Assembly: GCA_900316285.1 (NCBI GenBank)
Contig: ONCG01000007.1
Location: 1 to 64,000, forward strand
Source of the DNA: an uncultured Prevotellaceae bacterium
GTDB lineage: Bacteria > Bacteroidota > Bacteroidia > Bacteroidales > Bacteroidaceae
DNA length: 64,000 bases
Direction of reading: 5' to 3'
Positions 43,750 to 53,056 of the stretch are shown here, piece after piece. The number at the start of each line of letters is the position of its first letter. The first letter of the stretch is position 1. The translations under genes and the position numbers were made by a program. Under the pieces are notes generated by a model. The model did no database searches and was not told the origin of the DNA. It saw nothing but the letters and a program-made list of their open reading frames with translations.

Positions 43750-46700
43750 TTATTCATGGAACTCTACTTCCACGATGCGGAGCTTTACTTCGCCATCGGC
43801 CATTCGGATGCGGTCGAGTTCACCCGTGTTGCCGCCAGCTAACTCCTTGATTTCGCCAAAGGCAGTACTGTTCTGGGCCGGACCGAGCATGCGAATGGTG
43901 AGCTGGTTGGTGGCGACGGGCTTGGAAATAGGTATGTGGACATAGCCGAGCGTGGCATAGGTGAGCCCCTCCCACAGCTTCTGCTTGCCGGCATAGACCG
44001 CCAGTGGATAGCACTTGCTGCGCCAGCCGGTGAGCTTCAAAATGACTTCGTTGACCATTGCCTTTCGAGCCAGACGATAGGTTGCCCATGCATGTTCGCG
44101 CTGACCGTCGCTCGCCCACTCGGAGAGTTCGTTGTCGTCGTAGCTATTGGCAAGCGAGGCTTCGTTGCTGCCACATGTGGCACTCACAATATCGACGCTC
44201 TGCGACACGTCGACGTAAGACGGGCCGGCAGGCGTTTCACCACGCGAGAGATTGAGGGCGAGCGGCTTGGGCTCGGCGGCTGTGGTCTGCATGTTGATGG
44301 TGACCAGCGGAAGACCTTCGGCGGCACAGCAGAGGGAGATGTCGCCAGGTGTGGTGGTGCTGCGCACGAGCACCCTGTTCACACCACACTCAACGGGTAG
44401 CGACGTCTCACGAATGTAGTTGCTAAATGCAGACTCTTGCCCAGGACCGTCGAGCAGCTGAGCGTTCTGACCGCTTCCAGCGTTTCGCTTGTTGGCATCA
44501 GAAGCACCCGACAGCTGTTCACCATAGGGCCAAGCGCCATGCGGAGTGGCGATACCACCCAGCCACTGACCTTCGCCCCAGAGCTGGAAGTGAACCATGC
44601 GATTGTCGAGGGGACAACGGCGGCCCTGCTCGTCGACCACCTCGAACTCCACAATGGCGATATCGGCCCCGTCGGCCCGGAAGCCCTGCGGATTCTCGAT
44701 GGTCGTCACGTTGAGATGATGCGGCTTGCCAGCGGTCTCAACGGCATAGCGGCTCACCTCGCGCCCATCGCGATAGCTAACGGCCTCGAGGCGTCCTTCC
44801 TCGAATGGAATGTCGCGGAACGTGAAGAGATACTGGTAGCGTCGCTCACCCTTTCCCAGCGAACGGCCGTTGAGGAAGAGTTCCACTTCGTCGCCCGTGG
44901 AGACCACCTGCTTCGTGAGTTGACGCACGGAGGAGTCGTAGTTCCAATGACCGACGATATAGGTGCGGTCGCGCTCGGGTTCAACCCAACCGTCCCACAT
45001 CACCTGATGCACGAAGAACGCATCCTTCGGCAGGCGCATCGCATCGGTGACACCGCTGGTACGATAGTTCGACTCACCGCGGAAATGGGTGTTGGTGTCG
45101 GAAAAGACAATCTTCGCTCCACCGCTGTTCACACGCCGACCCGTGCCAGGTCGCTCGAGCCAGTAGTCGTACCAACGGCGCACCATCTCGACGGCGAAGG
45201 CATCCATGTTGTGATTGTAGTCGGGAGCCGGCGCGTTGCGATAGAGCGGACCTGCGCCCTCTTTGTGATAAGGATAGCTCCATGCGTCCCAATACTTACG
45301 CAAACCTTCGTCGCGACAATACTCCATCTGCCACATCGGGTGCTTCGCCGACTTGTTCACATAGAGCATCTCTCCACCATACTCGGCTTCGTCGATGTCG
45401 AGCATCTCGCGAGAGCCGATGGCACGTCCTCCAAAGGGGTCGTACTGGTCGCGAACGGCTTTGAGTTCGAGCATGTGATTGCGGGAAATGGACTCGTTGC
45501 CGCCCTCGTAGAAGAGGATGCTGGGATTGTTGCGATTGTAGATGATGGCATCGCGCATGAGCTCCACACGCTGCTCCCAGCGACGACCCTCGACGTCTTT
45601 CTCGGCATCGCCGGCCGGCATTGCCTGGATGAGTCCCACGCGGTCGCACGACTCGATGTCCTGCTTCCAAGGCGTGACGTGCATCCAGCGCACGAGGTTG
45701 CCGCCCGATTCCACCTGCAGCCGATTGGAATAGTCGCTGAGCCATGCAGGCACACTCATGCCCACGCCGGGCCACTCGTTAGAAGTGCGCTGAGCGTAGC
45801 CATGCATCATGATGACTCGATCGTTGAGCCAGATCTTGCCTTCGGCAAAACGAGTCTTGCGGAAGCCCGTGCGGGTGATGACCAAGTCATTTGAAGCAGT
45901 CGCCGTCTCAAGTTTATCACGCAGATAGGTCTCCACCGTGTAGAGATAGCCATACCCCCACGACCAAAAATGCAACCCCTGCACTTCTTTCGCGGCCTTG
46001 ACAATACCCGTTTCCCCTGGTTGCAGGGTTATGAAAGTGTCACCATTGAAACCAGCTACCTTATTACCATCAGCATCATTTATTACAACCGTCAGGAAGA
46101 ATCTGCGCTCTTTTGTGTCGTCGTTCTTCACCTGACTCTCCACATGAACGATAGCCTTGTGGTTAGCTATGTCGAAGTCGGTGGCATAGACATAGGTTCC
46201 CGTAGTGCCGAGGTTGGAATAAAGAGGAAGTGTCTGATAGAGCAATCCGGTAGTGTGGAACCACACATTCTTCGGAATGCCGCCGTAGTTGGCGTTAAAG
46301 TTCTTGTTGTTCCATTGGAAGGTAGACCCCGTGGAACGCTCATGATAGTTCCAACTGTTGTCGGTGCGTACTGCCAATACGTTCTCACCTTGAACGATGT
46401 AAGGTGTCAAGTCGAAGCCAAAGGCCATGACTCCATTCTCTGACAACCCTAAGTGGTGACCGTTGAGATAGACGTCGGCACCAAAGCGTACGCCCTCGAA
46501 CTCGATGAAGAACTTGCGGCCAGCGGTTTCATCGATGTTGAAGTGTTTGCGATACCAAACGATAGTATCAGATAGCTGGGCACAAGCGACACTGAAAGCT
46601 TCCGCCTCGTTCCATGCACGTGGCAAGGTAACACGTTGCCATTGGCGATCGTCTATGCTAGGAATTTGTCCATCTTCCACATCGCCTACTTGCATAAGCC

Positions 46701-46791
46701 AATTGCCGTTGAAAGAGATCCTCTCCCTTTCAACGGCATTGATACTTTGTGCGATGATGAGCAGCAAAGTGACTAATAGGCACTTCTTCAT
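43750..46791 (-). CDS. Glycoside hydrolase family 2 protein
   Basis: The protein is about 1013 residues with a signal peptide (KKCLLVTLLLIIAQSINA). The GH2 plan is clear: sugar-binding domain (WYRKHFNIDETAGRKFFIEFEGVRFGADVYLNG), Ig-like domain, and a TIM barrel with the acid/base region NNPSILFYEGGNES near residue 430. A later Ig-like domain of the DUF4982 type follows (VVSTGDEVELFLNGRSLGKGE), then a C-terminal discoidin-like domain. GH2 enzymes include beta-galactosidases and beta-glucuronidases; specificity cannot be read here. Its start is 7 nt after the PL11 stop, so it is in the same operon. An in-frame start at 46797 is possible. Confidence 0.9.
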   Translation of the reverse strand: MKKCLLVTLLLIIAQSINAVERERISFNGNWLMQVGDVEDGQIPSIDDRQWQRVTLPRAWNEAEAFSVACAQLSDTIVWYRKHFNIDETAGRKFFIEFEGVRFGADVYLNGHHLGLSENGVMAFGFDLTPYIVQGENVLAVRTDNSWNYHERSTGSTFQWNNKNFNANYGGIPKNVWFHTTGLLYQTLPLYSNLGTTGTYVYATDFDIANHKAIVHVESQVKNDDTKERRFFLTVVINDADGNKVAGFNGDTFITLQPGETGIVKAAKEVQGLHFWSWGYGYLYTVETYLRDKLETATASNDLVITRTGFRKTRFAEGKIWLNDRVIMMHGYAQRTSNEWPGVGMSVPAWLSDYSNRLQVESGGNLVRWMHVTPWKQDIESCDRVGLIQAMPAGDAEKDVEGRRWEQRVELMRDAIIYNRNNPSILFYEGGNESISRNHMLELKAVRDQYDPFGGRAIGSREMLDIDEAEYGGEMLYVNKSAKHPMWQMEYCRDEGLRKYWDAWSYPYHKEGAGPLYRNAPAPDYNHNMDAFAVEMVRRWYDYWLERPGTGRRVNSGGAKIVFSDTNTHFRGESNYRTSGVTDAMRLPKDAFFVHQVMWDGWVEPERDRTYIVGHWNYDSSVRQLTKQVVSTGDEVELFLNGRSLGKGERRYQYLFTFRDIPFEEGRLEAVSYRDGREVSRYAVETAGKPHHLNVTTIENPQGFRADGADIAIVEFEVVDEQGRRCPLDNRMVHFQLWGEGQWLGGIATPHGAWPYGEQLSGASDANKRNAGSGQNAQLLDGPGQESAFSNYIRETSLPVECGVNRVLVRSTTTPGDISLCCAAEGLPLVTINMQTTAAEPKPLALNLSRGETPAGPSYVDVSQSVDIVSATCGSNEASLANSYDDNELSEWASDGQREHAWATYRLARKAMVNEVILKLTGWRSKCYPLAVYAGKQKLWEGLTYATLGYVHIPISKPVATNQLTIRMLGPAQNSTAFGEIKELAGGNTGELDRIRMADGEVKLRIVEVEFHE

Positions 46792-46798
46792 AAACACA

Positions 46799-49700
46799 CT
46801 ATTTGACTACGATCTTACGACCACGGACGAAGTAGATGCCGCGAGGCAGACCGCTGAGCGAACGTGCATTACGACGAACCACCTGACCGCTGGCGTTGTA
46901 GATGTCGGCAGCACCACCCTTCTCATCGGTAAACAGGCCGTCGATGCCCGTGCCCACGGTGATGAAGAGCAGACCCTCGCTGATGCGTGAGGTGTCCCAC
47001 TCGAGTCCGTTGCCAATCTCGGGCAGATCGAACTGCGGATTACCCGTGAACGACTTCGCCTCGAAGATGCGGATAGAGTCGCCAGCTGCGAGCGAATGGC
47101 TTGGGATGAGGTTCACTTGAATGGTACCGTTCATCGTGATGCGGTTCACACCGCGAAGCGCCGTACAACCATTGAACGAAGCCGAAGCACAACGGCTTGC
47201 ACCGATGATGAAATAGCTGTCGCGGCTGAAGGTGATGTTCTTATCGTTGAGCGTGATAGCACCCGTCGTAGAGTTCTTCGTGGAACCTACCTGCATCGTA
47301 CCGTTGATGGTGTAGGAGCTGTTCTCGAGCGTACTTTTGTTCGACGTCACACCCGAGAGCGTAGCACCCTTCGCAACGGTGAGCGTGCCCTTGCCAAGCG
47401 ACGAAGAAGATGTGATGGCGAGCTCGCCTTCGTTGACGGCTACATTACCCGTTGTCGTCCAAACACCCTTCGTCGTCATCTTGCCTTCGCCAATCTTCTG
47501 GAAGTTGGCATTCGACGTGACACGGCCGTCCCAAGTGAAGTTGGTGGCGTTGCCCACCTTCCACGTGTTGGCACCTACCGATGTGCCGTTGCTGAAAGTA
47601 CAGGAGCCGCCGAGGCTACCTGTGCCCGTTACCTTACCGATGGTGAAGGTCTTACCCGAGTTCTGCACCTCTACGGCCGATGCTAGGTCGAAGGTGCCGT
47701 TCGGGCAACCGCCAGCGGTGTTGAGCGTGAAGCGAAGCAGAGCGGGATCGTCGACGCTCGACGTGGGTTTGATGGTTCCCGTGAAGTCGTTGAAGTTGCA
47801 TTGCACGGGCGTGCGGGTTGCATAGTAGTTAGAACCCTTCTCCGTGACGCAATAGATGGTGAGCGTACCCTCGCCAGTGATCTTGTTCGTGTAGGTGGAG
47901 CGGTTAGCCATGTACCACGTGCCCGACTTACCCTGCGGCACGTTGATGCCGTAGCTCGTGCTGGTGTTTTCGCGGAGTGTGCCTCCTGTGTAGACTACGT
48001 TCTTGGCCGGCACGTTGGCATTGATGCATTGCACGGTGCCCGCGCCGACAACCAGCGTGTCGAGGCCGCCGTTGGCAACGTTGAGCTTCATCCAGCCGTT
48101 GCCCTTCTTCGTGAGTTTCGTACCGGAGACGGGCTTGTTGAGGATGAAGTCGTTGGCATTCTGAACAACACCGCCTTCAGGACCTAGCATCATCATGGGC
48201 GAACCTTGCGTGACGGCAGCCGTTGTGCGCAGCTCACCACCGTTCTCCATCACGAACTTCTGATTGCTCGAGACAACACCGCCGAGGTTGCCCACGGCTT
48301 GATTGGCGTTCGAAAGCGAGGTGACAATGACGGCACCACCAGCGATGCGTGTGCCACCCGTGTAAGTGTTGTCGGTCTTGATGGTGAGGTTACCCGTGCC
48401 GCGCTTCACAAGAACGGTGTTGCCCACGATGGAACCCGTTCCGCTGAAGGTGTAAGCCTTCGTGGCGTCGACGATGATGGAGTCGGCCTCGAGCTCGCTC
48501 GCCAGCGACACGTTGAACTGCTGTGCATCGTCGGTGAAGTAGACCTTGTCGCCGCTGACGAAGACATCGCTGTTCTCGCCGTCGGAGGTGAGGAAGTTCT
48601 CGGTGATGCCGAGGTCCCAGGTGTTGCCGGCAGAACCATTCCAAACAACGGTGCCTGCATCGCGCATGCCTGCCACCTCGAGATAGAGCTTGCCGTCCTC
48701 GACGAGGAGCTGCGACTTATGGGAGTTGCCCAGGCCCGTAATCTTCACGTCACTGAGGTTGCCCTCAATCGTTCCAACCTCACCCAGCAGATAGCGACCT
48801 TCAGCCAGGTCGGCATCGGCGCCGAAATGAGGCGTGAACTCGAAGACGGGCGTCATGTACTTCGGTCCATACTGCCAGTTCTTCTTCTCGATGGTCACCA
48901 CACGGGCATTCAGCTGGTCGGCACGAAGGCCGTCGTTGTAGACGTCGATCACCACACGCGAGCCGAAGCCCAGACGGAGCGTGTCGACGGTGATGGTTCC
49001 AGCCTTATCAACACCACCCGGACGCAAACGAGAGTCGTAGTCCATCTTGATGCTACGGAAGGCGCCGCCATCGGAGTTCAGCTCAGCGAAGCGGTTGAGC
49101 CAAAGCGACGACTGGAGAAGTTTTCCATCGAAGTTGAGCACACCTGCCCAAACATCTGTATTTCCCGTGTAGGTCTGCTCGACGGCGGGCAGCGTGAGCG
49201 TTCCGTCGCCCTGCTTCACCAAGCGTGTGTCGCCCGTAAAGGCACCACCCTTGACGTTGCACGTGTAGTAGACGTAGTTGATTTTCGGATTTCCAGCCGT
49301 GTTGTTGCTATTAGTACCCTGTACCCACGAAGGAACATTGAACATAGCCACCGACGGGTTGGCGCCTTCAGCAACACTGATCTCGGTATCGTTGGTCTCG
49401 CAGACAAGGACGTGCTGCCCGTTGTTGGCCGAGCCGATGCTGCCGCCGTTGGCAATCTCCGTGCGACCAGTCATCGTGAAGGGCGGCGGAGCAACGGTGA
49501 TGCCTTCGAGTTCGCCGATGAAGTAGCTGGCGTGAGGCGGCTGGTTGTAGCCTACGCTCTCCCAAACCATACCCTGACGATACTGATGATCGTGCCAAAG
49601 TGTGTAGTTGCGATACTCGGTGGGAATGTTCGTGGTGTAGATGCGAATGCGCTTGTTGTCCGACGTGCGAGCCACGATTTCCTCGCGCCAGTCGCCGAGG

Positions 49701-51364
49701 ATGTCGCCCGTTGCTGAAGGAGTGTTCTTCGTCCAGTTGCAGTTGGCTGTGCCGTCGGCGGTGAAGACAATCGTGCCGTCGCCCTTGAACACACGCGAGG
49801 CACCTTCACGCGAGCTGGCTCCGTCGAGGCCTTCCTCCAGGAGGTCACCGTCCCAATAGATGCGGAAGTTGTTCGTAAAGCCCGTAGGACCGCCGGAGAT
49901 GACCTTGTCGGCCACACATGAGATGGTTCCCGACTGGCTGGAATGACCGATAGCGCCAGGATAGGCATTCGAGAAGTTGCCGCAGAGGGCACGTCCGTCG
50001 TCGCTTGTCGACTGAAGGCGATAATAGATCTTCGACGTCGTTGCATTACGGTAGTTCATAGCAGGCTCGTCCTCGTTGCAGGCGAAGATTTCCTGACCGT
50101 GACGATAGGGGTCGAAGTCGGAGCAATGCTGGGCGTCGCCGTGACCGAGACCGGTTGTAGAGAGTCCGCGTCCGTTATCGTCGATGACCATCGAACCGAA
50201 GCAGATCTCATCGCGGCCGTCCCAGTCGACGTCGGCGATACCGAAGTTGTGATAGCCGTTTCCATACCAGGGGTCGCTCCAGCCGTTGTTGTTGGCCCAC
50301 TCCCAATAGAGCGTGAGCTTATGGGTGGCGGGATCGACGCTGAAGGCCTTCATGTGATGCTTCGTGTAACAGCCGCGGCCGAGGAAGATGAACGGATGAC
50401 GTCCATCAAGGAACGGCGCACCGAAGTAGTGCTTCGTGGAGCGGTGACCATAGCCGTCGCCCCAGTCGTTGGCGTTGCCGCGCGGAAGCGGATAGGTCAT
50501 CCAGAGCGGTGTGGAACCCGAGCCGATGCTATAAGGCTTGCCTGTGGCGCCCTCCATATAGAGCAGATACTCAGCTCCGGAGTTGGTGTAGGCACCGTTG
50601 GCATCGTCGTGACGCACCGTGTTGCGCGTGTTCACGTTCATATTACCAATCTCGGTAGTCGTGCCGTCGGGATGATGGATGATCATGTTGTCGGCACCAC
50701 GCATGAGCACCTCGGCCTTTCCATCACCGTCCCAGTCGTAGCCAACGGCGTCGTATTGCTCGTCAGGACCGCTCACCATGTTCGGTCCGAGGTCAATCCA
50801 CCAGAGGCGCTCGCCCTTGATGTTGTAAACCTCGAGATGATTGTAGGCGGTCTTGTTGCTCTCGGGATATACACCCGAGGCGTCGTTGTCGGCACCGTAG
50901 TTGCGCTTCACGATGAACTCCGACACACCATCGCCCGTGAGGTCGGCCAACGCAATGTCGTTGATGTTGCAATCGGCGGTCATGTCCTTGCCGTCGCGCG
51001 CCTTCACGGAGGCTACGGCAAATTCGATGTATTGGAGGTTCATGCGGGTCACAGCAGCACACTTCTCCTGCTCCACACCCTTCACGACCGCTGCCACCTG
51101 GTACTTCGAGCCACTCTTGCCGGCAGCATCTACGTAGTTAGAGACGCGCAAGGGCTTGTCGTTGAGCTTCGTGCCGTCGCGATAGAGGTTGTACTCGGTG
51201 TTGTAATACTCTTCGCCGAAGATTCGCCAGCTGACGAAGGTTCCGCCGCCCGACTGAGCAGGTACAGCCACAAGTCCTCGGTCGAGCTTGTCGGTCACTC
51301 GTTGTGCGTGGATGGCCACAGAGCATGCCACCACCATCACAATCATTAATAAGAATCTTTTCAT
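46799..51364 (-). CDS. Rhamnogalacturonan lyase (PL11) fused to beta-repeat region and sorting domain
   Basis: This 1521-residue protein starts with a signal peptide (LLMIVMVVACSVAIHAQ) and a PL11 catalytic domain (about 22-610) with the calcium-binding beta-propeller motifs DLTGDGVSEF, DWDGDGKAEV, DVDWDGRDEI and GDILGDWREEI. About 850 further residues are Gly/Thr/Asn/Val-rich beta repeats like autotransporter-associated (PATR) strands (for example GTGNLTIKTDNTYTGGTRIAGG). The last 40 residues (YNASGQVVRR...GLPRGIYFVRGRKIVVK) resemble a Type IX secretion type-A sorting domain. PL11 enzymes cleave the rhamnogalacturonan-I backbone. A stalked, surface-attached lyase is inferred. Confidence 0.9.
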   Translation of the reverse strand: MKRFLLMIVMVVACSVAIHAQRVTDKLDRGLVAVPAQSGGGTFVSWRIFGEEYYNTEYNLYRDGTKLNDKPLRVSNYVDAAGKSGSKYQVAAVVKGVEQEKCAAVTRMNLQYIEFAVASVKARDGKDMTADCNINDIALADLTGDGVSEFIVKRNYGADNDASGVYPESNKTAYNHLEVYNIKGERLWWIDLGPNMVSGPDEQYDAVGYDWDGDGKAEVLMRGADNMIIHHPDGTTTEIGNMNVNTRNTVRHDDANGAYTNSGAEYLLYMEGATGKPYSIGSGSTPLWMTYPLPRGNANDWGDGYGHRSTKHYFGAPFLDGRHPFIFLGRGCYTKHHMKAFSVDPATHKLTLYWEWANNNGWSDPWYGNGYHNFGIADVDWDGRDEICFGSMVIDDNGRGLSTTGLGHGDAQHCSDFDPYRHGQEIFACNEDEPAMNYRNATTSKIYYRLQSTSDDGRALCGNFSNAYPGAIGHSSQSGTISCVADKVISGGPTGFTNNFRIYWDGDLLEEGLDGASSREGASRVFKGDGTIVFTADGTANCNWTKNTPSATGDILGDWREEIVARTSDNKRIRIYTTNIPTEYRNYTLWHDHQYRQGMVWESVGYNQPPHASYFIGELEGITVAPPPFTMTGRTEIANGGSIGSANNGQHVLVCETNDTEISVAEGANPSVAMFNVPSWVQGTNSNNTAGNPKINYVYYTCNVKGGAFTGDTRLVKQGDGTLTLPAVEQTYTGNTDVWAGVLNFDGKLLQSSLWLNRFAELNSDGGAFRSIKMDYDSRLRPGGVDKAGTITVDTLRLGFGSRVVIDVYNDGLRADQLNARVVTIEKKNWQYGPKYMTPVFEFTPHFGADADLAEGRYLLGEVGTIEGNLSDVKITGLGNSHKSQLLVEDGKLYLEVAGMRDAGTVVWNGSAGNTWDLGITENFLTSDGENSDVFVSGDKVYFTDDAQQFNVSLASELEADSIIVDATKAYTFSGTGSIVGNTVLVKRGTGNLTIKTDNTYTGGTRIAGGAVIVTSLSNANQAVGNLGGVVSSNQKFVMENGGELRTTAAVTQGSPMMMLGPEGGVVQNANDFILNKPVSGTKLTKKGNGWMKLNVANGGLDTLVVGAGTVQCINANVPAKNVVYTGGTLRENTSTSYGINVPQGKSGTWYMANRSTYTNKITGEGTLTIYCVTEKGSNYYATRTPVQCNFNDFTGTIKPTSSVDDPALLRFTLNTAGGCPNGTFDLASAVEVQNSGKTFTIGKVTGTGSLGGSCTFSNGTSVGANTWKVGNATNFTWDGRVTSNANFQKIGEGKMTTKGVWTTTGNVAVNEGELAITSSSSLGKGTLTVAKGATLSGVTSNKSTLENSSYTINGTMQVGSTKNSTTGAITLNDKNITFSRDSYFIIGASRCASASFNGCTALRGVNRITMNGTIQVNLIPSHSLAAGDSIRIFEAKSFTGNPQFDLPEIGNGLEWDTSRISEGLLFITVGTGIDGLFTDEKGGAADIYNASGQVVRRNARSLSGLPRGIYFVRGRKIVVK

Positions 51365-51406
51365 CTCGTTGTTATTGCTTAGTTATTCAAGTTATGTTTC
51401 AGCCGA

Positions 51407-51414
51407 CAAAGTTA
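51407..51414 (-). promoter_or_regulatory. Candidate -7 box for the PL11-GH2-esterase operon
   Basis: Reads TAACTTTG on the minus strand, about 43 bp before the PL11 start. No TTTG lies at the ideal -33 position. Confidence 0.5.
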
Positions 51415-51525
51415 CTGAAAAATTCTGAAACCGCCAGCTAAATAGCAGAGTTTTTTTGGTAATATCCAAAATGCGGGCTTGCTATCCATGATGAGAGCTT
51501 GCATTTATATCCGCTTTGCGGGCTT

Positions 51526-51660
51526 TAAGAAAACAGAAGAAAACACAAAATGACATATTTAGAGCCCCTTGATAAGGGGCGGCTATAATGCAGGGTTCCC
51601 TCATATTTATGAAATACTCTAAATGTTTTTCTGTTTTCTTTGTTTTGTTCTGTTTTCTTA
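51526..51660. repeat. 135-bp inverted-repeat element
   Basis: Perfect 13-bp terminal inverted repeats TAAGAAAACAGAA (51526-51538) and TTCTGTTTTCTTA (51648-51660) flank a segment with a second, inner match (TTTAGAG / CTCTAAA) and a hairpin GCCCCTT-GAT-AAGGGGC (51564-51580). It lies between the CE12 stop and the PL11 promoter. It could be a small non-autonomous mobile element or a structured 3' UTR/terminator of CE12. Confidence 0.55.
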
Positions 51661-51696
51661 GAGACGCGAAGCGTATCACACTCTGCATTGGACTTA

Positions 51697-52956
51697 TCAG
51701 TTTCCATCGGGCTTCACCATTTCGTAGCGGTGGGAGTCGGGCCACACGAAAGATGACGGGCCGTCGGGTTCGGAGGGGTCGAAGCCCGTCCAGTCGGCGC
51801 GGATGTGTTCGGCCAACGGCAGGTGGAGCGTATTCATGCCTTGCACCACCATCTTTGCCACCTCATAGGCGCCATACGGGTTGAAATGCGTGTTGTCGGC
51901 AAGGGCTTTCGCCTGCCCGGGGAAGGTGTTTGCAGGATAATGCACAAGCGCCTGCGTGGAGCCGTTGTAGCCAAGGGTTTCGAAGAACGTGCGCGTCATC
52001 TCGTGGAGCTCAATCACCGGCACCTGCTCACGGCGAGCAACCTCGCGCATGGCCTGTGGATAGTCGCCGTGAGTCTCCAGGATGAAGCGTTTCTGCTCGT
52101 CGAAGGAGCGACGCTGAGTGGGCGTGCAGAACACCACGAAGGCTCCCTTCTGGCGTGCGCTGTCGATGAGTCGTTTTAGAGCGTAGGCGAAGTTATAGTA
52201 GGCACCGGAGCCTGGGCCGCGCTCCTTCTGGTCGTTATGTCCGAACTCGCACACCACGCAATCGCCTTCCCGTAGGGTGGAGAGAATCTTGTCGAAGCGC
52301 TTCTGGGCGAGGAACGAGTTAGCGGTGAGACCGCTTTCAGCATAGTTGGCGACGCAGACCTTGTCGTCGAACCATCGTGGTATCATCTGCCCCCACGATG
52401 CCCAAGGCTCGAAGTCCTGGTCGACGACGGTGGAGTTGCCGCAGAGATAGAGTGTGGCAGCGGTGGTGTCGCGCTCTATCTTCACTCGGCTCACCACAGG
52501 GCAAGCACCGCAGAACTCCAGTGTGAGCGAGTCGTCCCAGTTCAGATAGCCGCGCTCGCGAGGCTTGATGCGAATGGAGTCCTTCACAACCCATGTTCCA
52601 TTGTCCGTTCTCCCCACTCCATTTGCATCGGCATTGCCATTTTCGGCTTTCCTACCTCTATATTCATAGATGATGGGTGAGCGCTTGTTCACCACGAACG
52701 AGAGCACCTTCTGCTCGCCCTTGCGAGTCTTCACGCTTTCGAGGAACAAACGGCGCGACTCACCGCGCACATAGGTCTCGCCAGCCATCTTCTTGCTGCC
52801 GATGGTGAGCGTCACGCGATAGTTGCCGTCGGGCACGGCTACGGAATGCCGGAATGCCTTGCCTGGCTCCTGGCGGCTCAGGTCGATGTCGAAGGACTGG
52901 GCTGTTGCCGTCATGAGAAGGCTCAGCAGCAGGGGTGTAAGGATGGTTCTTTTCAT
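51697..52956 (-). CDS. Rhamnogalacturonan acetylesterase-like SGNH hydrolase (CE12)
   Basis: The 419-residue secreted protein has a signal peptide (LLLSLLMTATAQS), an N-terminal beta-sandwich domain (about 22-165), and an SGNH hydrolase domain. The motifs are LYLCGNSTV (nucleophile Ser near residue 175), a Gly in NYAESGLT, CEFGHNDQ near 238 and DNTHFNPYGA (Asp/His near 353-356), the pattern of CE12. The enzyme would remove acetyl groups from rhamnogalacturonan so that lyases and hydrolases can act. It follows the GH28 gene after a 100-bp spacer with a 9-bp tandem repeat. Confidence 0.9.
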   Translation of the reverse strand: MKRTILTPLLLSLLMTATAQSFDIDLSRQEPGKAFRHSVAVPDGNYRVTLTIGSKKMAGETYVRGESRRLFLESVKTRKGEQKVLSFVVNKRSPIIYEYRGRKAENGNADANGVGRTDNGTWVVKDSIRIKPRERGYLNWDDSLTLEFCGACPVVSRVKIERDTTAATLYLCGNSTVVDQDFEPWASWGQMIPRWFDDKVCVANYAESGLTANSFLAQKRFDKILSTLREGDCVVCEFGHNDQKERGPGSGAYYNFAYALKRLIDSARQKGAFVVFCTPTQRRSFDEQKRFILETHGDYPQAMREVARREQVPVIELHEMTRTFFETLGYNGSTQALVHYPANTFPGQAKALADNTHFNPYGAYEVAKMVVQGMNTLHLPLAEHIRADWTGFDPSEPDGPSSFVWPDSHRYEMVKPDGN

Positions 52957-52998
52957 TGGATAAGTGGGATTTCAGAGTGATTGAATTGTGTGGAGGGT

Positions 52999-53052
52999 GT
53001 CGGACGGGTCAGACAAGTCGGACAAGTCAGACAGGTCGGACAAGCCGGACAC
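52999..53052. repeat. GTCRGACAR tandem array, exact 9-bp period
   Basis: Six 9-bp units (GTCGGACGG, GTCAGACAA, GTCGGACAA, GTCAGACAG, GTCGGACAA, GCCGGACAC) end 4 bp from the GH28 stop, in the spacer between GH28 and CE12. R alternates A/G between units. Confidence 0.9.
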
Positions 53053-53056
53053 GCCC

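Noticed and set aside
48206-49717. 503-codon plus-strand ORF opposite the PL11 gene
   Set aside because: A mirror frame of the repetitive PL11 tail; composition and position are explained by the coding strand.
51607-51700. Prophage or insertion-sequence end near the PL11/CE12 spacer
   Set aside because: No transposase, integrase or phage gene is present within reach; only a short inverted-repeat element is supported.
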